Shown in pieces: positions 25,120-34,664 of a stretch of DNA of 64,000 nucleotides (its first letter is position 1; the number at the start of each line of letters is the position of its first letter). The notes under the pieces are model-generated. The model made no database searches and was not told the DNA's origin. It worked only from the letters and a program-made list of their open reading frames with translations. The stretch covers positions 170,540 to 234,539 of the forward strand of contig NZ_JAPCZG010000006.1 of assembly GCF_025938155.1 (NCBI RefSeq), given 5' to 3'. A program made the position numbers and the translations under genes. This DNA is from Novosphingobium sp. KCTC 2891 (lineage in GTDB: Bacteria; Pseudomonadota; Alphaproteobacteria; Sphingomonadales; Sphingomonadaceae).

Positions 25120-27182
25120 GGCTCCCCCAGCCGGCTGAATGGCGGCGCTGTCGGAAAGAGGTTGCATCGCATCCCGACCAGCGCCAGCAGCGCCTGGTGG
25201 CGCGGCTGCGGCTGGGCGACTGCCAGCATCCTGTCGATGGCAGCATCGATGGACTGCAGCAGGGACGCGGGCGGAGAGATCGCCGTGCCCGCAAGGTGTC
25301 GCTTGCGAAACAGGCCCGATACATCGGACAGCACAGACCCTAGCTCGCGCCGGATATCGTGCGGCACTGCAACCAGCGCCCGTCTTATCGGGATGATATT
25401 CCGCCCGACACGCAGGTCCGCAAGGCCATCCGCAGCGTGCAGAGCATGGCCTGCCGGCGCGACGGCCATGCGAGCGGCAATCTGGCCCAGCCGGTCGACG
25501 GCCTGCCCCGTCCAACGTTCCGGCTCGAACGGCCGCCGGATATTGGCCAAATTCTCGACATCGAGCCAGTTGGCGCGAACGATCCGATGGGCCGTCCAAA
25601 GCACGCTGACGGAGCGAAACAGCTTGGTGACCGCAAGTGCGGAAACAATCCCGCCGACTTGAGCCAGACCGGTGTTGATGAAGAGCGCGAAGTCTGCCTG
25701 AAAACGAGCAACGAAGCCCATGCCGACGATGAAGCACGAAAACATGGGCAAGGCGCGCGCAGACCGGGCCGGGTCTGCCTGAATATAGCCCATCCACAGC
25801 AAGGCTGGCGCGAGCGTGACAACCAGCATGCCATACCCATCGACGCGGGGCAGAATGACGAACAGATAGAGCGCGGCGAGCGGGAACGTCACCAGCGTTG
25901 CGCCCAGGTAACGACCGATGACAGGCGCGGGATCGTCCTGGACGGCAAAGGAACAGGTGATCAACGCGGCGAATGCGGCCGTGGCAGATCCGTTCGGCCA
26001 CGCGAGCAGAATCCACACCGCGCAGTACAGCGTTATGGCGGTTGCCGTGGCGAGGCCCGCCAAGGCCGCGACACCGTGATCTCGCGCCAGAGGGTGACGT
26101 TCGTGCTTCGTCTGCCGGTCGATGAGGTCTTCGACTTCGGGCCGGACGCCGATCCTGCGCACAAGTTGGCGACTTGCATGATGGGCTTCGATAAATTCAG
26201 CCATCCGCTCGCAGACGCTGATGGTGAGCAGCGCCGGCCAGTCGGCGGCCGGTTCGTGGTGCCGCGCCAATGCACGGCAACGATCGACAAGATGGTGCTC
26301 GGCATCGGCCGGTAGATCGACTGGACCGGCCAGCCAGGCGATGACATCGCCGACCAGCAGCTCCAGCGCGGGATCCAGCGGCCCCAGCCCGCGCAGCAAA
26401 TCAAGCCGGTTCGCCGCAGCAGACGCCAGCGACAGCACGGGCGCCAGACGTTTCTGCAAATGCTGGACATGCCGCCGCGTGGCCGCCGCCCCGCTCTGGT
26501 CGAACGGCAAATGGATCGCGATCATGCCGAGCTCGGTCACATCGGCGGCAAGGGTGCGACGATGCTCATATTCCAGCGCAGCGTGCCTGCTGGACAGTGC
26601 CTCTGCAGTCCACCTTGAGGCATGGGCCAGAAACGCTTCCGCCTTCGCCCGTATGACGGGTGTGGCGCTCCAGGGCTGCAGCAACGCATGTGCGATCGAG
26701 ACGCACACGATGGCCACTATCATTTCTTCGACGCGCGAAATGGTCGTGGTGAAAATGTTTCCGGGATCGTCCAGGTACGGAAAGCTGATCACGGCGGAAC
26801 TGAAGGCTGCCATCTGGAACAGAAAGGCTCGTGGCGTTCGATCGAGTACCGCGAGGTAGATGCAAAACCCCGTCCATGCAGCGAGGCACAGAACCAGAAT
26901 CTCAGGAGAATTCTGAAGGTTGGGCACCAGCGCGATGGTCACCGCAGCGCCAGTCACGATGCCTCCGATCCGATAGAATATCTTCGGCCGGAACGCCCCC
27001 GCCATTGGTTGCGCAGTGACGTAGACCGTCAGGAGCGCCCACCATGGACGTGGCAGGCTCGCCGAAAACGCAATTGCAAGGGTGATCGCAGCGGCGATGA
27101 AACTGCTGCAGGAAAAGAGCAGCTTCTGCGGATCAATCGCGATGTATGGCAGCAATGTGCGCGCGTGACGTGGTGCTGGCAT
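25116..27182 (-). CDS. FUSC family inner-membrane efflux protein (AaeB/fusaric acid resistance type)
   Basis: 688 residues from the ATG; a TTG four codons earlier is an alternative. Two hydrophobic blocks (about 25-165 and 375-525) with PRPWWALLTVYVTAQPMAGA are typical of FUSC proteins, separated by a soluble domain. FUSC exporters extrude aromatic acids such as p-hydroxybenzoate or fusaric acid. It heads the operon with the DUF1656, HlyD and OMF genes. No dedicated regulator is adjacent. Confidence 0.9.
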   Translation of the reverse strand: MPAPRHARTLLPYIAIDPQKLLFSCSSFIAAAITLAIAFSASLPRPWWALLTVYVTAQPMAGAFRPKIFYRIGGIVTGAAVTIALVPNLQNSPEILVLCLAAWTGFCIYLAVLDRTPRAFLFQMAAFSSAVISFPYLDDPGNIFTTTISRVEEMIVAIVCVSIAHALLQPWSATPVIRAKAEAFLAHASRWTAEALSSRHAALEYEHRRTLAADVTELGMIAIHLPFDQSGAAATRRHVQHLQKRLAPVLSLASAAANRLDLLRGLGPLDPALELLVGDVIAWLAGPVDLPADAEHHLVDRCRALARHHEPAADWPALLTISVCERMAEFIEAHHASRQLVRRIGVRPEVEDLIDRQTKHERHPLARDHGVAALAGLATATAITLYCAVWILLAWPNGSATAAFAALITCSFAVQDDPAPVIGRYLGATLVTFPLAALYLFVILPRVDGYGMLVVTLAPALLWMGYIQADPARSARALPMFSCFIVGMGFVARFQADFALFINTGLAQVGGIVSALAVTKLFRSVSVLWTAHRIVRANWLDVENLANIRRPFEPERWTGQAVDRLGQIAARMAVAPAGHALHAADGLADLRVGRNIIPIRRALVAVPHDIRRELGSVLSDVSGLFRKRHLAGTAISPPASLLQSIDAAIDRMLAVAQPQPRHQALLALVGMRCNLFPTAPPFSRLGEP

Positions 27183-27356
27183 GAAAAGTTGCAATCGCGC
27201 CGTTGGAAAAGCCGCCGGGGAAAGCCGGCCAGCGATGGAAGAATCTCGCCCCCGGACGCGGGCCTATTGCCTCAAGGCGGCCAACCGCCGAAGTTCAAAA
27301 TATTGCTGGTAGAGCGCAAATAATTTGCGACATCCCCTTCGCAGCTCCGCCGCCCG

Positions 27357-27611
27357 CTAGGTCGCCAGATAGAACAAGGTGAAAAGAAGCGAAATCGCCA
27401 GTCCGAAGGCGAGCAGCATGACCCCGGCAATCCTGAGCGCATATTGCGCGGGCGAGCCGTCTCCTGGCGGTGCGGTCCGGCCTCGCGGATCGCGCCGTTG
27501 CCGCCGGATCGCCCACCAGCCCAGAACGGCATTCTGCCGAAATGCCAGAGTGGTGCCCAGCACAATCAAGGCCAGGCCCAACAGATCGACGAATATGACG
27601 GTGACAACCAT
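27357..27611 (-). CDS. Small two-helix membrane protein, unknown function
   Basis: 84 residues with transmembrane segments at about 2-24 (VTVIFVDLLGLALIVLGTTL) and 59-82 (IAGVMLLAFGLAISLLFTLF), joined by a basic loop. I do not recognise the family. It may be co-transcribed with the downstream efflux operon across a 170-bp gap, but there is no direct sign. Confidence 0.5.
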   Translation of the reverse strand: MVVTVIFVDLLGLALIVLGTTLAFRQNAVLGWWAIRRQRRDPRGRTAPPGDGSPAQYALRIAGVMLLAFGLAISLLFTLFYLAT

Positions 27612-27656
27612 GGCCGCCCCTCTAGCGTAAGCAGCCGCGTCTTGATGCGCGGCCCT

Positions 27657-28898
27657 TCAACATGCAGCCAGACCCCGTTCAAGGCCCGCGATGAGATCGT
27701 CCTGATTCTCAAGACCAACCGAAAGGCGCAGCAACCCGTTATCAATTCCTGCGACCCGGCGAGCTTCTTCCCCCATGTCGGCATGGGTCATTGTTGCAGG
27801 GTGCGACACAAGGCTCTCCACGCCGCCCAGGGATTCCGCCAGCGTGAACATGCGCACGTTCGCGAGGAACCGCTGCACGGCCGGAACTCCACCAGCCAGT
27901 TCGAAACTGAGCATGGCGCCAAAGCCGCGCTGCTGGCGGTGGGCTACCTCATGGCCGGGATGAGACGACAGGCCCGGATAATGTACGCGCAAAACAGCCG
28001 TATGGCGTTCCAGGTGCTCGGCGATGGCCATCGCATTTTGTTGCTGCCGCTCGACCCGCGGGAACAGGGTGCGCAAGCCCCGCAAGGTAAGCCAGGCATC
28101 GAAAGGCGCTCCGATCGTGCCAACCACGTTGGACCACCTGCGCAGGACGTTCACCCGCGCGGGATGGGTCGCAATGATGGCTCCGCCAATCACATCGGAG
28201 TGGCCGTTCAGGTATTTGGTCGTGGAATGGAATACATAGTCGGCACCCAGCAGCAGCGGCCGCTGGAGAGCTGGCGAAAGAAAGGTGTTGTCTACCGCCA
28301 CAAGCGCCCCAGCAGCCTTGGCCAGAGCAGAAATGGCAGCGATATCGACGACCCGCATCAGTGGATTGCTGGGCGTTTCAACCAACACCAGCGACGGCTC
28401 GTCAGCCAGGGCAGTCGCCAAGGCGGGGCCATCGGACTGATCAACAAAAGCCACACGGAACTGGCGACGTCCCGCCCGCGCCATCAACAAGCGATAGGTG
28501 CCGCCATAACAGTCATGCGGCGCGAGCACGAGATCGTCGGGACCAAGCAGGCCAAGCAGGAGATCCAACGCCGCCATGCCGCTGGAAGTGACAACCGCCC
28601 CCGCCCCGCCCTCCAGCTTGGCCAGCGCTTCGGCGAGCATGTCGCGGCCAGGATTGCCCGAACGGCCGTAGTCATACGTCCGAGGCTGGTCAAAAGCTTC
28701 GAATGTGAAGGTGCTCGACAAGTACAGCGGCGGCACCACCGCCCCGAAGGCCGTATCGCTCGCAACGCCGTGCGTGGCAGCGATCGTCTCGCACGCAAGC
28801 TCGGATTTGAAAGACTTCTCGGCCAAGGAACCGGCTTCCCTAAACGGCGGCGCCCATGCGTGAATTCGGTGCAGAAGCGTCCGACAACCGCGGATCAT
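27657..28898 (-). CDS. Cys/Met metabolism PLP-dependent enzyme, cystathionine gamma-synthase-like
   Basis: 413 residues from the ATG used here; the true start may be later because the conserved core begins at SELACETIAATHG. PLP-lysine motif HSTTKYLNGHSDVIGG, phosphate-binding SSGMAALDLLL, and C-terminal SLGGVESLVSHPATMTHADM are diagnostic of the MetB/MetC/MetZ family. Whether it makes cystathionine or homocysteine, or cleaves a C-S bond, cannot be told. It stands alone. Confidence 0.88.
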   Translation of the reverse strand: MIRGCRTLLHRIHAWAPPFREAGSLAEKSFKSELACETIAATHGVASDTAFGAVVPPLYLSSTFTFEAFDQPRTYDYGRSGNPGRDMLAEALAKLEGGAGAVVTSSGMAALDLLLGLLGPDDLVLAPHDCYGGTYRLLMARAGRRQFRVAFVDQSDGPALATALADEPSLVLVETPSNPLMRVVDIAAISALAKAAGALVAVDNTFLSPALQRPLLLGADYVFHSTTKYLNGHSDVIGGAIIATHPARVNVLRRWSNVVGTIGAPFDAWLTLRGLRTLFPRVERQQQNAMAIAEHLERHTAVLRVHYPGLSSHPGHEVAHRQQRGFGAMLSFELAGGVPAVQRFLANVRMFTLAESLGGVESLVSHPATMTHADMGEEARRVAGIDNGLLRLSVGLENQDDLIAGLERGLAAC

Positions 28899-28997
28899 GC
28901 CGGTCTGTGCGGGGCATCGGGACACAAGACAAATGACTTTTAATGCCGGTTTCCAGCAACTTTCTTGAACTCACGGCCGAGGCAGACAGAGCGTCGG

Positions 28998-29408
28998 CTA
29001 GCCAAGTCGAGCAAGCATCTCGATCAGCAGGGGCTTGAGACGACCGATTTCCTCGCGATGGGTTGCAGACAGGCTGGCCAACAGCGCCTCAGCCTTGTCG
29101 GTGAGACGCAAAACAGACCTGCGGCGATCGGGGACCCCTTCGTGCCGGGATACCAACTGGAGCGCCTCGAGACGGTCAACCAGCCCGGTGGCACTATGCT
29201 GCTTCAGAATCAGCCGGTCTGCCAGATAGCCGACCGTGACCTCGGGTTCCGATGCTCCCCGGATCGCCAGCAAGGCCTGATGCTGCTGCGGCGTCAGGCC
29301 GACGTCCACTGCCCGAGCCTCGCTGAATGCCTGAAAACGGCGGAGCGCATGGCGGAAATCGGACAGCGCGACATAATCCTCATCCGTCAGGTCTGCAGCG
29401 GGTTTCAT
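28998..29408 (-). CDS. MarR family transcriptional regulator
   Basis: 136 residues from the ATG preceded by GGAGA. The winged-helix core is clear (LTPQQHQALLAIRGA; VGYLADRLILKQHSATGLVD; wing VPDRRRSVLRLTDKAEALLA). It is divergent from the ClC gene with a perfect palindrome between them, so it probably represses both. Confidence 0.9.
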   Translation of the reverse strand: MKPAADLTDEDYVALSDFRHALRRFQAFSEARAVDVGLTPQQHQALLAIRGASEPEVTVGYLADRLILKQHSATGLVDRLEALQLVSRHEGVPDRRRSVLRLTDKAEALLASLSATHREEIGRLKPLLIEMLARLG

Positions 29409-29428
29409 GTTGGGCAATCTCTCCGTTG

Positions 29429-29453
29429 ATTTATATCGCATTGCGATATAAAT
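29429..29453. promoter_or_regulatory. Perfect palindromic MarR operator candidate
   Basis: ATTTATATCGC-ATT-GCGATATAAAT: 11-bp perfect inverted repeat with a 3-bp spacer, centred in the 75-bp gap between the divergent marR-type and ClC genes. MarR dimers bind such long symmetric AT-rich sites overlapping promoters. Confidence 0.7.
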
Positions 29454-29483
29454 GCCGTTTGCTAAACCGGCAAAGGGCGTTCC

Positions 29484-31268
29484 ATGACATTTCAGGCAGT
29501 CGGCGTACCAGAAAAGCACCACCTCGCCGATCACAGCGTGGACAACCGGATGATCATGCTGGCAGCGATGGCCATGCTGGTCGGCACTGGCGGGGCCATC
29601 GGAGCGTGGTTGCTCATTCACTTGATCGGGCTTGCGACCAACCTGTTCTGGTTCGGCCGACTTTCGCTACAGCCCGTACAGATCACGCAAACGGCCGTAG
29701 GTGCATGGGTTGTGGTCATCCCGATTATCGGCAGCATGATAGTCGGGCTGATGGCGCGCTATGGGTCGGACAAGATCCGCGGCCATGGCATTCCCGAGGC
29801 TATCGAAACGATCCTGTTCGGCGAAAGCCGGCTGTCGCTCAAGGTGGCGCTGCTCAAACCGCTTTCGTCGGCCATTTCCATAGGAAGCGGTGGTCCCTTT
29901 GGCGCGGAAGGACCGATCATCATGACCGGCGGCGCGATCGGGTCACTGTTTGCCCAATGCTTCCATCTCAGCGCTGCCGAACGGAAAACGTTGCTGGTGG
30001 CAGGCGCCGCTGCCGGGATGACCGCAATCTTTGGCACGCCCATGGCGGCCATCCTGCTCGCTATCGAAGTGCTTCTGTTCGAGTGGAAGCCGCGAAGCTT
30101 CGTGCCGGTGGTGGTCAGTGTGATCGTTGCCTTTGCATGGCGGCCATGGATGATCGGAGGTGGCGCCATGTTCCCGTTCGAAGCGTTGACGCCCGCCGGG
30201 CTCCCGCCAATTGCCGCAGCTGCGGGTGTCGGCCTGATCGTCGGGCTCCAAGCTACGCTGCTGTCGACATCGCTTTATCGGGTGGAGGATGTCTTCCATC
30301 GGCTGCCCGTCCATTGGATGTGGTGGCCGGCGATCGGCGCGGTGGTCGTTGGCATCGGCGGCCTGATCGATGCCCATGTTCTGGGCGCAGGCTATCAAAG
30401 CATCCAGGCCCTGCTGGACGGTTCACTTACCCTGCGCGCCATGCTTGCGCTGCTCATGATCAAGGCGGTGGTATGGCTGGTCGCACTAGGCTCGGGCACA
30501 TCCGGAGGCGTGCTTGCGCCCTTGCTGATCCTTGGAGGTGCAGCCGGATGCCTGGCCGGATATTTTCTGCCCGGCGGCCCCGGCTTTTGGGCGATGATCG
30601 GCATGGCCGGCATCATGAGCGGCGCAATGCGGGCGCCCCTCACCGGCGCGTTGTTCGCGGTTGAATTGACAGGCCACTTCGACGCCTTGCCACTTGCGAT
30701 GACGGCTGCCGCTTCGGCCTATGCGGTGAGCGTACTGCTGATGCGCCGGTCGATCCTGACCGAGAAGATTGCGCGGAGAGGCCGGCATATCCTGCAGGAA
30801 TACAGCGTCGATCCCTTGGACCTGATGCAGGCAAGCCAACTTATGACGCACGCGCCCGCGACGCTGCCCGGCACAATGTCGATCACGGAAGCCATGGCAT
30901 TCTTTGCGGGCGGTGCGGCGCATCGCAGCTACCCTGTCGTCGCCGACGATGGCGCCCTGCTCGGCCTTGTCTCGCGAACAGATGCGCTGCGCTGGCAGGT
31001 TGGCGAGATGGCAGACAACGCCAGTCTGGCCGAAACCTTGTCAGATGCCTCGCTGCCGGTTGCCTACCCCGAGACACCCATAGGGATCGTTGCCGATCTC
31101 ATGGTCGACTCCGGCATCGGCCGAATTCCGATCATAGAGCCCGACACACGCCGCGTCGTGGGCATGCTATCCCGGCAAGACTTGCTGAAGGCCCGCAGCG
31201 CCCATCGCCAGTCCGAAACCGGGCGAACGCGGTTTGTCCGGCAGGACATCAGCGCCTCAGATGCATGA
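29484..31268 (+). CDS. ClC family chloride channel/antiporter with C-terminal CBS domains
   Basis: 594 residues. The membrane part (about 20-430) has the ClC selectivity motifs GSGGPFGAEGP with gating Glu142, and GSGTSGGVLAPLLILGG. Two CBS domains follow (about 455-585; TMSITEAMAFFAGGAAHRSY and GIGRIPIIEPDTRRVVGMLS). ClC proteins move chloride, or fluoride in a separate clade. The canonical GxxGPEGP-like loop favours the chloride group. The AAAGGG upstream is the ribosome site. Confidence 0.92.
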   Translation: MTFQAVGVPEKHHLADHSVDNRMIMLAAMAMLVGTGGAIGAWLLIHLIGLATNLFWFGRLSLQPVQITQTAVGAWVVVIPIIGSMIVGLMARYGSDKIRGHGIPEAIETILFGESRLSLKVALLKPLSSAISIGSGGPFGAEGPIIMTGGAIGSLFAQCFHLSAAERKTLLVAGAAAGMTAIFGTPMAAILLAIEVLLFEWKPRSFVPVVVSVIVAFAWRPWMIGGGAMFPFEALTPAGLPPIAAAAGVGLIVGLQATLLSTSLYRVEDVFHRLPVHWMWWPAIGAVVVGIGGLIDAHVLGAGYQSIQALLDGSLTLRAMLALLMIKAVVWLVALGSGTSGGVLAPLLILGGAAGCLAGYFLPGGPGFWAMIGMAGIMSGAMRAPLTGALFAVELTGHFDALPLAMTAAASAYAVSVLLMRRSILTEKIARRGRHILQEYSVDPLDLMQASQLMTHAPATLPGTMSITEAMAFFAGGAAHRSYPVVADDGALLGLVSRTDALRWQVGEMADNASLAETLSDASLPVAYPETPIGIVADLMVDSGIGRIPIIEPDTRRVVGMLSRQDLLKARSAHRQSETGRTRFVRQDISASDA

Positions 31269-31319
31269 AAGCAACGCGAACGGGCGCTCAGCAACCCATT
31301 CAAGCTTCACTATCAACGT

Positions 31320-31721
31320 TCAATGCTTGTCAACTTCCCGGTCCAGCAGCAGGGTCAGAACCCTCGCCCCACCGACATGCAGCGCGGCGGTCCAGACGAT
31401 GTCGGCCTGATAGTAATCGTCCACCGTCGTGCGCTGCCTGTAGACGCAGAGCACGTCTTGCGGGCGATGCCATTGTGGGGCGCAGCGTGCGCCGGCTTTT
31501 TCGAGCGTTACCCTGGCCTGGGCGGCCGAGCTTCCGATCGGAACTGCAGCCTGCAAGGCCGTTTCAGCCTCCGCCATACGCCCGTTGTTGGCGAACCTGC
31601 CCTCAACGTCTTCGAAGCTGAGTGAATGTTCGATCAAATTGCCCGCATGCCCGGCTTGTCCGACGCACGCGAGGAAGGTCAGGCTGAACACTCGGGTTGC
31701 CCACAGGAAGATCTTCCTCAA
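31320..31721 (-). CDS. Secreted hypothetical protein
   Basis: 133 residues from a TTG start with GGAG 7 bases upstream. A signal peptide (IFLWATRVFSLTFLACVGQAGHA) precedes a small domain with two cysteines (GARCAPQWHRPQDVLCVYRQ). The domain resembles small secreted proteins that compress a long numeric or peptide signal, but I do not recognise the family. It lies downstream of the broken retropepsin gene in the same direction. Confidence 0.5.
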   Translation of the reverse strand: MRKIFLWATRVFSLTFLACVGQAGHAGNLIEHSLSFEDVEGRFANNGRMAEAETALQAAVPIGSSAAQARVTLEKAGARCAPQWHRPQDVLCVYRQRTTVDDYYQADIVWTAALHVGGARVLTLLLDREVDKH

Positions 31722-31802
31722 GACTATGCTCCAGACATTTGGATATTAAAAATTGAACTATACAGTCGTATAATTTGAATTTTCACTAGGATACATTGCG
31801 CA

Positions 31803-33029
31803 CTAAAAGTAATAGTTAAGAGCAATATTTAGATACCGACCGCCAGATATACCGAGGCTTACATGCGTCCCGGCGGGCTGAAATCCGATCCTCTTCGCAG
31901 GATCCGGATACGATGCAGTGATGGGATGCCCATCGATACTGGTCACAACATCATTGTCCCGCAAACCCGCCGCCCACCCCGGGCTTCCGGGAGCCACGTG
32001 GAAGACAATCAGGCGATCGGATTGCCGCTGGCCGAACAAACCCAGCCTGTCTTTTGGGAAATCGGCAGCAAGGGCGTCTCGATCGGCTTTCAACTGCACG
32101 CTCCTGCTGCCCAGACTCAACAAGACGTCGAATGCGCTCAGCAGCGACCACCCGATCGATACCGGCTCTGCCAGTTTCCAGTCCTCGATAACTTGCACAG
32201 GAATCTGGCGGAGCGTAAATCCGCTCAAGGACAGAGATTTCAGACTGAACGTTGCATTCAGCAGCGGCCCTTCCAGCCCGAACATCATGGCTGTGGAAAC
32301 CTTGCGATGATCGAGAAAGCCCTGACTTCTGGCATAGTCGGCCGCCATCGTCACAGGCACGTCGCTCCCCAGGTCGAGCAGTCAGGGTTGCGCCGGCCGT
32401 CCTTCCAGAAGTAGCGGTATCGATGGAAAGCCTGGACCACGACCGACAAGAGGCAAGGTCCGGTGACTGGACAAGGCGCGCGCCCCTTGGAACGGCAGAC
32501 ATCGCACCCTGTCCCGGACGAAATCAACCTGGACGTCAATCCGGCCCAGAATATCCCGTCCCAAAAGAAGGGGGATTTCGTGGCGCGCCAGACTTTCAAT
32601 CTGGGCAATTTCGTAACTTTCCAGTTCAACGTCGCGCAGGCTCAGACCATCAAGTTCCAACTTGTCGACCCGGTAAGACGAGCCCGACACATTGCGGGTA
32701 AATGACGTGACCGACGTCGCGCCCGTCGAGGCAAGGCCGAGGTCAGAGGCTAGTGCCTCGCCAATGACGCTGCGTGAGGTCCCACTATCGATCATGGCCG
32801 GCACGGTCCGCCCGTTCACGGTGACAGGAATTTGGATGACGCGCGCCTGAGCAAGATGGAGCGTTGTCCACGCTGCATCGTCCGCCTTGGCCTGGCCGGA
32901 AGATGAAACGGCAAACGCAGCACGCATCGAAATCAGAGCGGTGCCGAACAATCCGATCGAAGTGATGCCCTGCCTACGCGAGAGGGACGGCCAAGCCGTT
33001 TTCTTGATCATGCTGACGGCTTTCTTCAT
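31803..33029 (-). pseudogene. Retropepsin-like aspartyl protease with PDZ domain, split by an in-frame stop
   Basis: Two open segments in the same frame are separated only by one TGA at 32382-32384. The upstream part (215 residues) has a Tat-like signal (SRRQGITSIGLFGTALI), the first aspartyl protease half with IDSGTSRSVIGEAL and LLLGRDILGRIDVQ. The downstream part resumes LLDLGSDVPVTMAADYA, a second Asp half-site, and ends with a PDZ domain (about the last 80 residues; GSPGWAAGLRDNDVVTSIDG). Without the stop it would be about 408 residues. It is a single nonsense change or a sequencing error. Confidence 0.75.
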
Positions 33030-33245
33030 GTTGGGGTGCCGGTATTGCGCTCCGGCAAAAGGTCAGCACGCGCGCGTGAACGGAAACTGGTGGTGCTTTC
33101 GCCAACCAAACCACAACGATGCCGCCCCCTGCAGCGCGCCCCCATATTTCATGATTTCTTCCTTGCTTGCCCGCCCCTCGTTCCCACTGCTATTGACATC
33201 ACGCAAATGAATGCAATTGCAGATTAAACACAAAGAGATTGCACC

Positions 33246-34094
33246 ATGGACATCGGCATCGCGCGCACCTTTCTCGAGGTGGTCAAGACGGGCACCTTCG
33301 TAAACGCCGCCGCCAATCTCAATCTCACGCAGACTGCGGTCAGCGCGCGGATCCGCGTCCTTGAGGACCAGCTCGATCGCCCGGTCTTCATTCGCAACAA
33401 ATCCGGCGCGAAGTTGACCCCGGCTGGCGAGCAGTTCCTCCGATTTGCGACAACGTTGGTCCAGGTCTGGGAGCGTGCACGCCGGTCTGTGGCATTGCCA
33501 CCTGGCCGGGAGAGCGTCGTGACAATCGGCGCGGAACTCAGTCTATGGAGCCCCCTGCTGCGCCACTGGCTGCTGTGGATGCGACGCGAATGCCCCGAGT
33601 TTGCCGTCAACGCACAGATCGCCAGCGCAGAAAGCCTGATGGAGCAGGTACAGGATGGGTCGCTTGACGTCGCGGTGCTGTATGGCGCGCCCCGCCGTCC
33701 AGGCGTCATCGCCGAGTTGCTCTTCGAAGAGAAACTTGTGCTGGTGCGCACCCCGACATCCGATCGCGCATTAGGCCCCGAAGATCACGTACGGATCGAC
33801 TGGGGCGAAGATTTTGCCGCAAGTTATCAGGCAGCATTTCCGGATCAGCCCAATTCCGTCGTTGCCATCAGCTATGGCCCCCTTGCACTCGATTACATCC
33901 TCGCCACTGGCGGCACAGGCTATTTCCGCAAAGGTTTCGTGCGCTCGTATCTGGAGGACGGCAGGCTCGCCCTGGTGCCGGATAGCCCCGAGTTTTCATA
34001 TTCCGCATATGCCGTGCATTCCGCCAAGGCTGACGAAGGTGTCATGGCGCGAATTCGCACTGGGTTGCGCGCAGCGGCGGCGATCACCTCGTGA
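33246..34094 (+). CDS. LysR family transcriptional regulator
   Basis: 282 residues. The N-terminal HTH is clear (ARTFLEVVKTGTFVNAAANL, LTQTAVSARIRVLEDQL), followed by a periplasmic-binding-like effector domain. It is divergent from the broken protease gene; TGCAATTGCA lies 25 bp before its start. Its target is not evident. Confidence 0.9.
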   Translation: MDIGIARTFLEVVKTGTFVNAAANLNLTQTAVSARIRVLEDQLDRPVFIRNKSGAKLTPAGEQFLRFATTLVQVWERARRSVALPPGRESVVTIGAELSLWSPLLRHWLLWMRRECPEFAVNAQIASAESLMEQVQDGSLDVAVLYGAPRRPGVIAELLFEEKLVLVRTPTSDRALGPEDHVRIDWGEDFAASYQAAFPDQPNSVVAISYGPLALDYILATGGTGYFRKGFVRSYLEDGRLALVPDSPEFSYSAYAVHSAKADEGVMARIRTGLRAAAAITS

Positions 34095-34307
34095 AACGCC
34101 CCCTTGAGTCAATGCGGAGATACGCGCGCGGAGCGCGATTCAAACCACAAATATTTTGCTGGCAATATGCAAAACTATTTATTTCTATAACGCATAAACA
34201 AGCAGTATAAATCAATCACAACAGCCGCACGCCGGGCTGTCACCCTAAAAACTTAAGCATAAATATAATATTTAAAATATTACCGCACAAATATTCAGCA
34301 AATTATT
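34095..34307. other. AT-rich intergenic stretch
   Basis: About 200 bases far richer in A and T than the rest of the window (runs such as AAATATAATATTTAAAATATT). No open frame or repeat of note was seen. It could be a promoter-rich or transferred segment. Confidence 0.5.
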
Positions 34308-34643
34308 TCATTTGCCATTCGGAAAATTATCACGAATTCCAAGTGAAATAGACGCGTACAGAACATCCTGGCTCTTGCGCTGCCAAGGCTGTGTAACGGC
34401 TCCACCCGATTGCAGTGCCCCTCGCACTGCAGCGTCGCGGTTCCCGGGCAGGATCCCAGGCCAGATTTCACATCGTGACAATCTGGTGCCTACCCCGGGA
34501 ACCACGGCGCACAAGCAACGGGCCAACAGCAACCCGCAAACGATGAGCGCGAAAATGTCAGTTCCCTTCGCCGCAACCTTGTCCTCGACGGCGGAAATTG
34601 CCGGAAGGGGCCTGCGGACCAAGGTTTCCTTCGCCTCACTCAC
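34308..34643 (-). CDS. Possible small hypothetical protein
   Basis: 111-residue frame with a GTG start and no clear ribosome site. One hydrophobic segment (FALIVCGLLLARCLCAVVPG) follows a charged N-terminus (SEAKETLVRRPLPAISAVED). It ends inside the AT-rich stretch. It may be spurious; it is listed because it looks protein-like and is divergent from the next gene. Confidence 0.3.
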   Translation of the reverse strand: MSEAKETLVRRPLPAISAVEDKVAAKGTDIFALIVCGLLLARCLCAVVPGVGTRLSRCEIWPGILPGNRDAAVRGALQSGGAVTQPWQRKSQDVLYASISLGIRDNFPNGK

Positions 34644-34664
34644 GTTCGGACTGTCGCACCGGCA

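Noticed and set aside
32382..32384. Selenocysteine codon (TGA read as Sec)
   Set aside because: No selenoprotein family is known with this layout and no SECIS-like hairpin is obvious after the codon; nonsense mutation or error is simpler.
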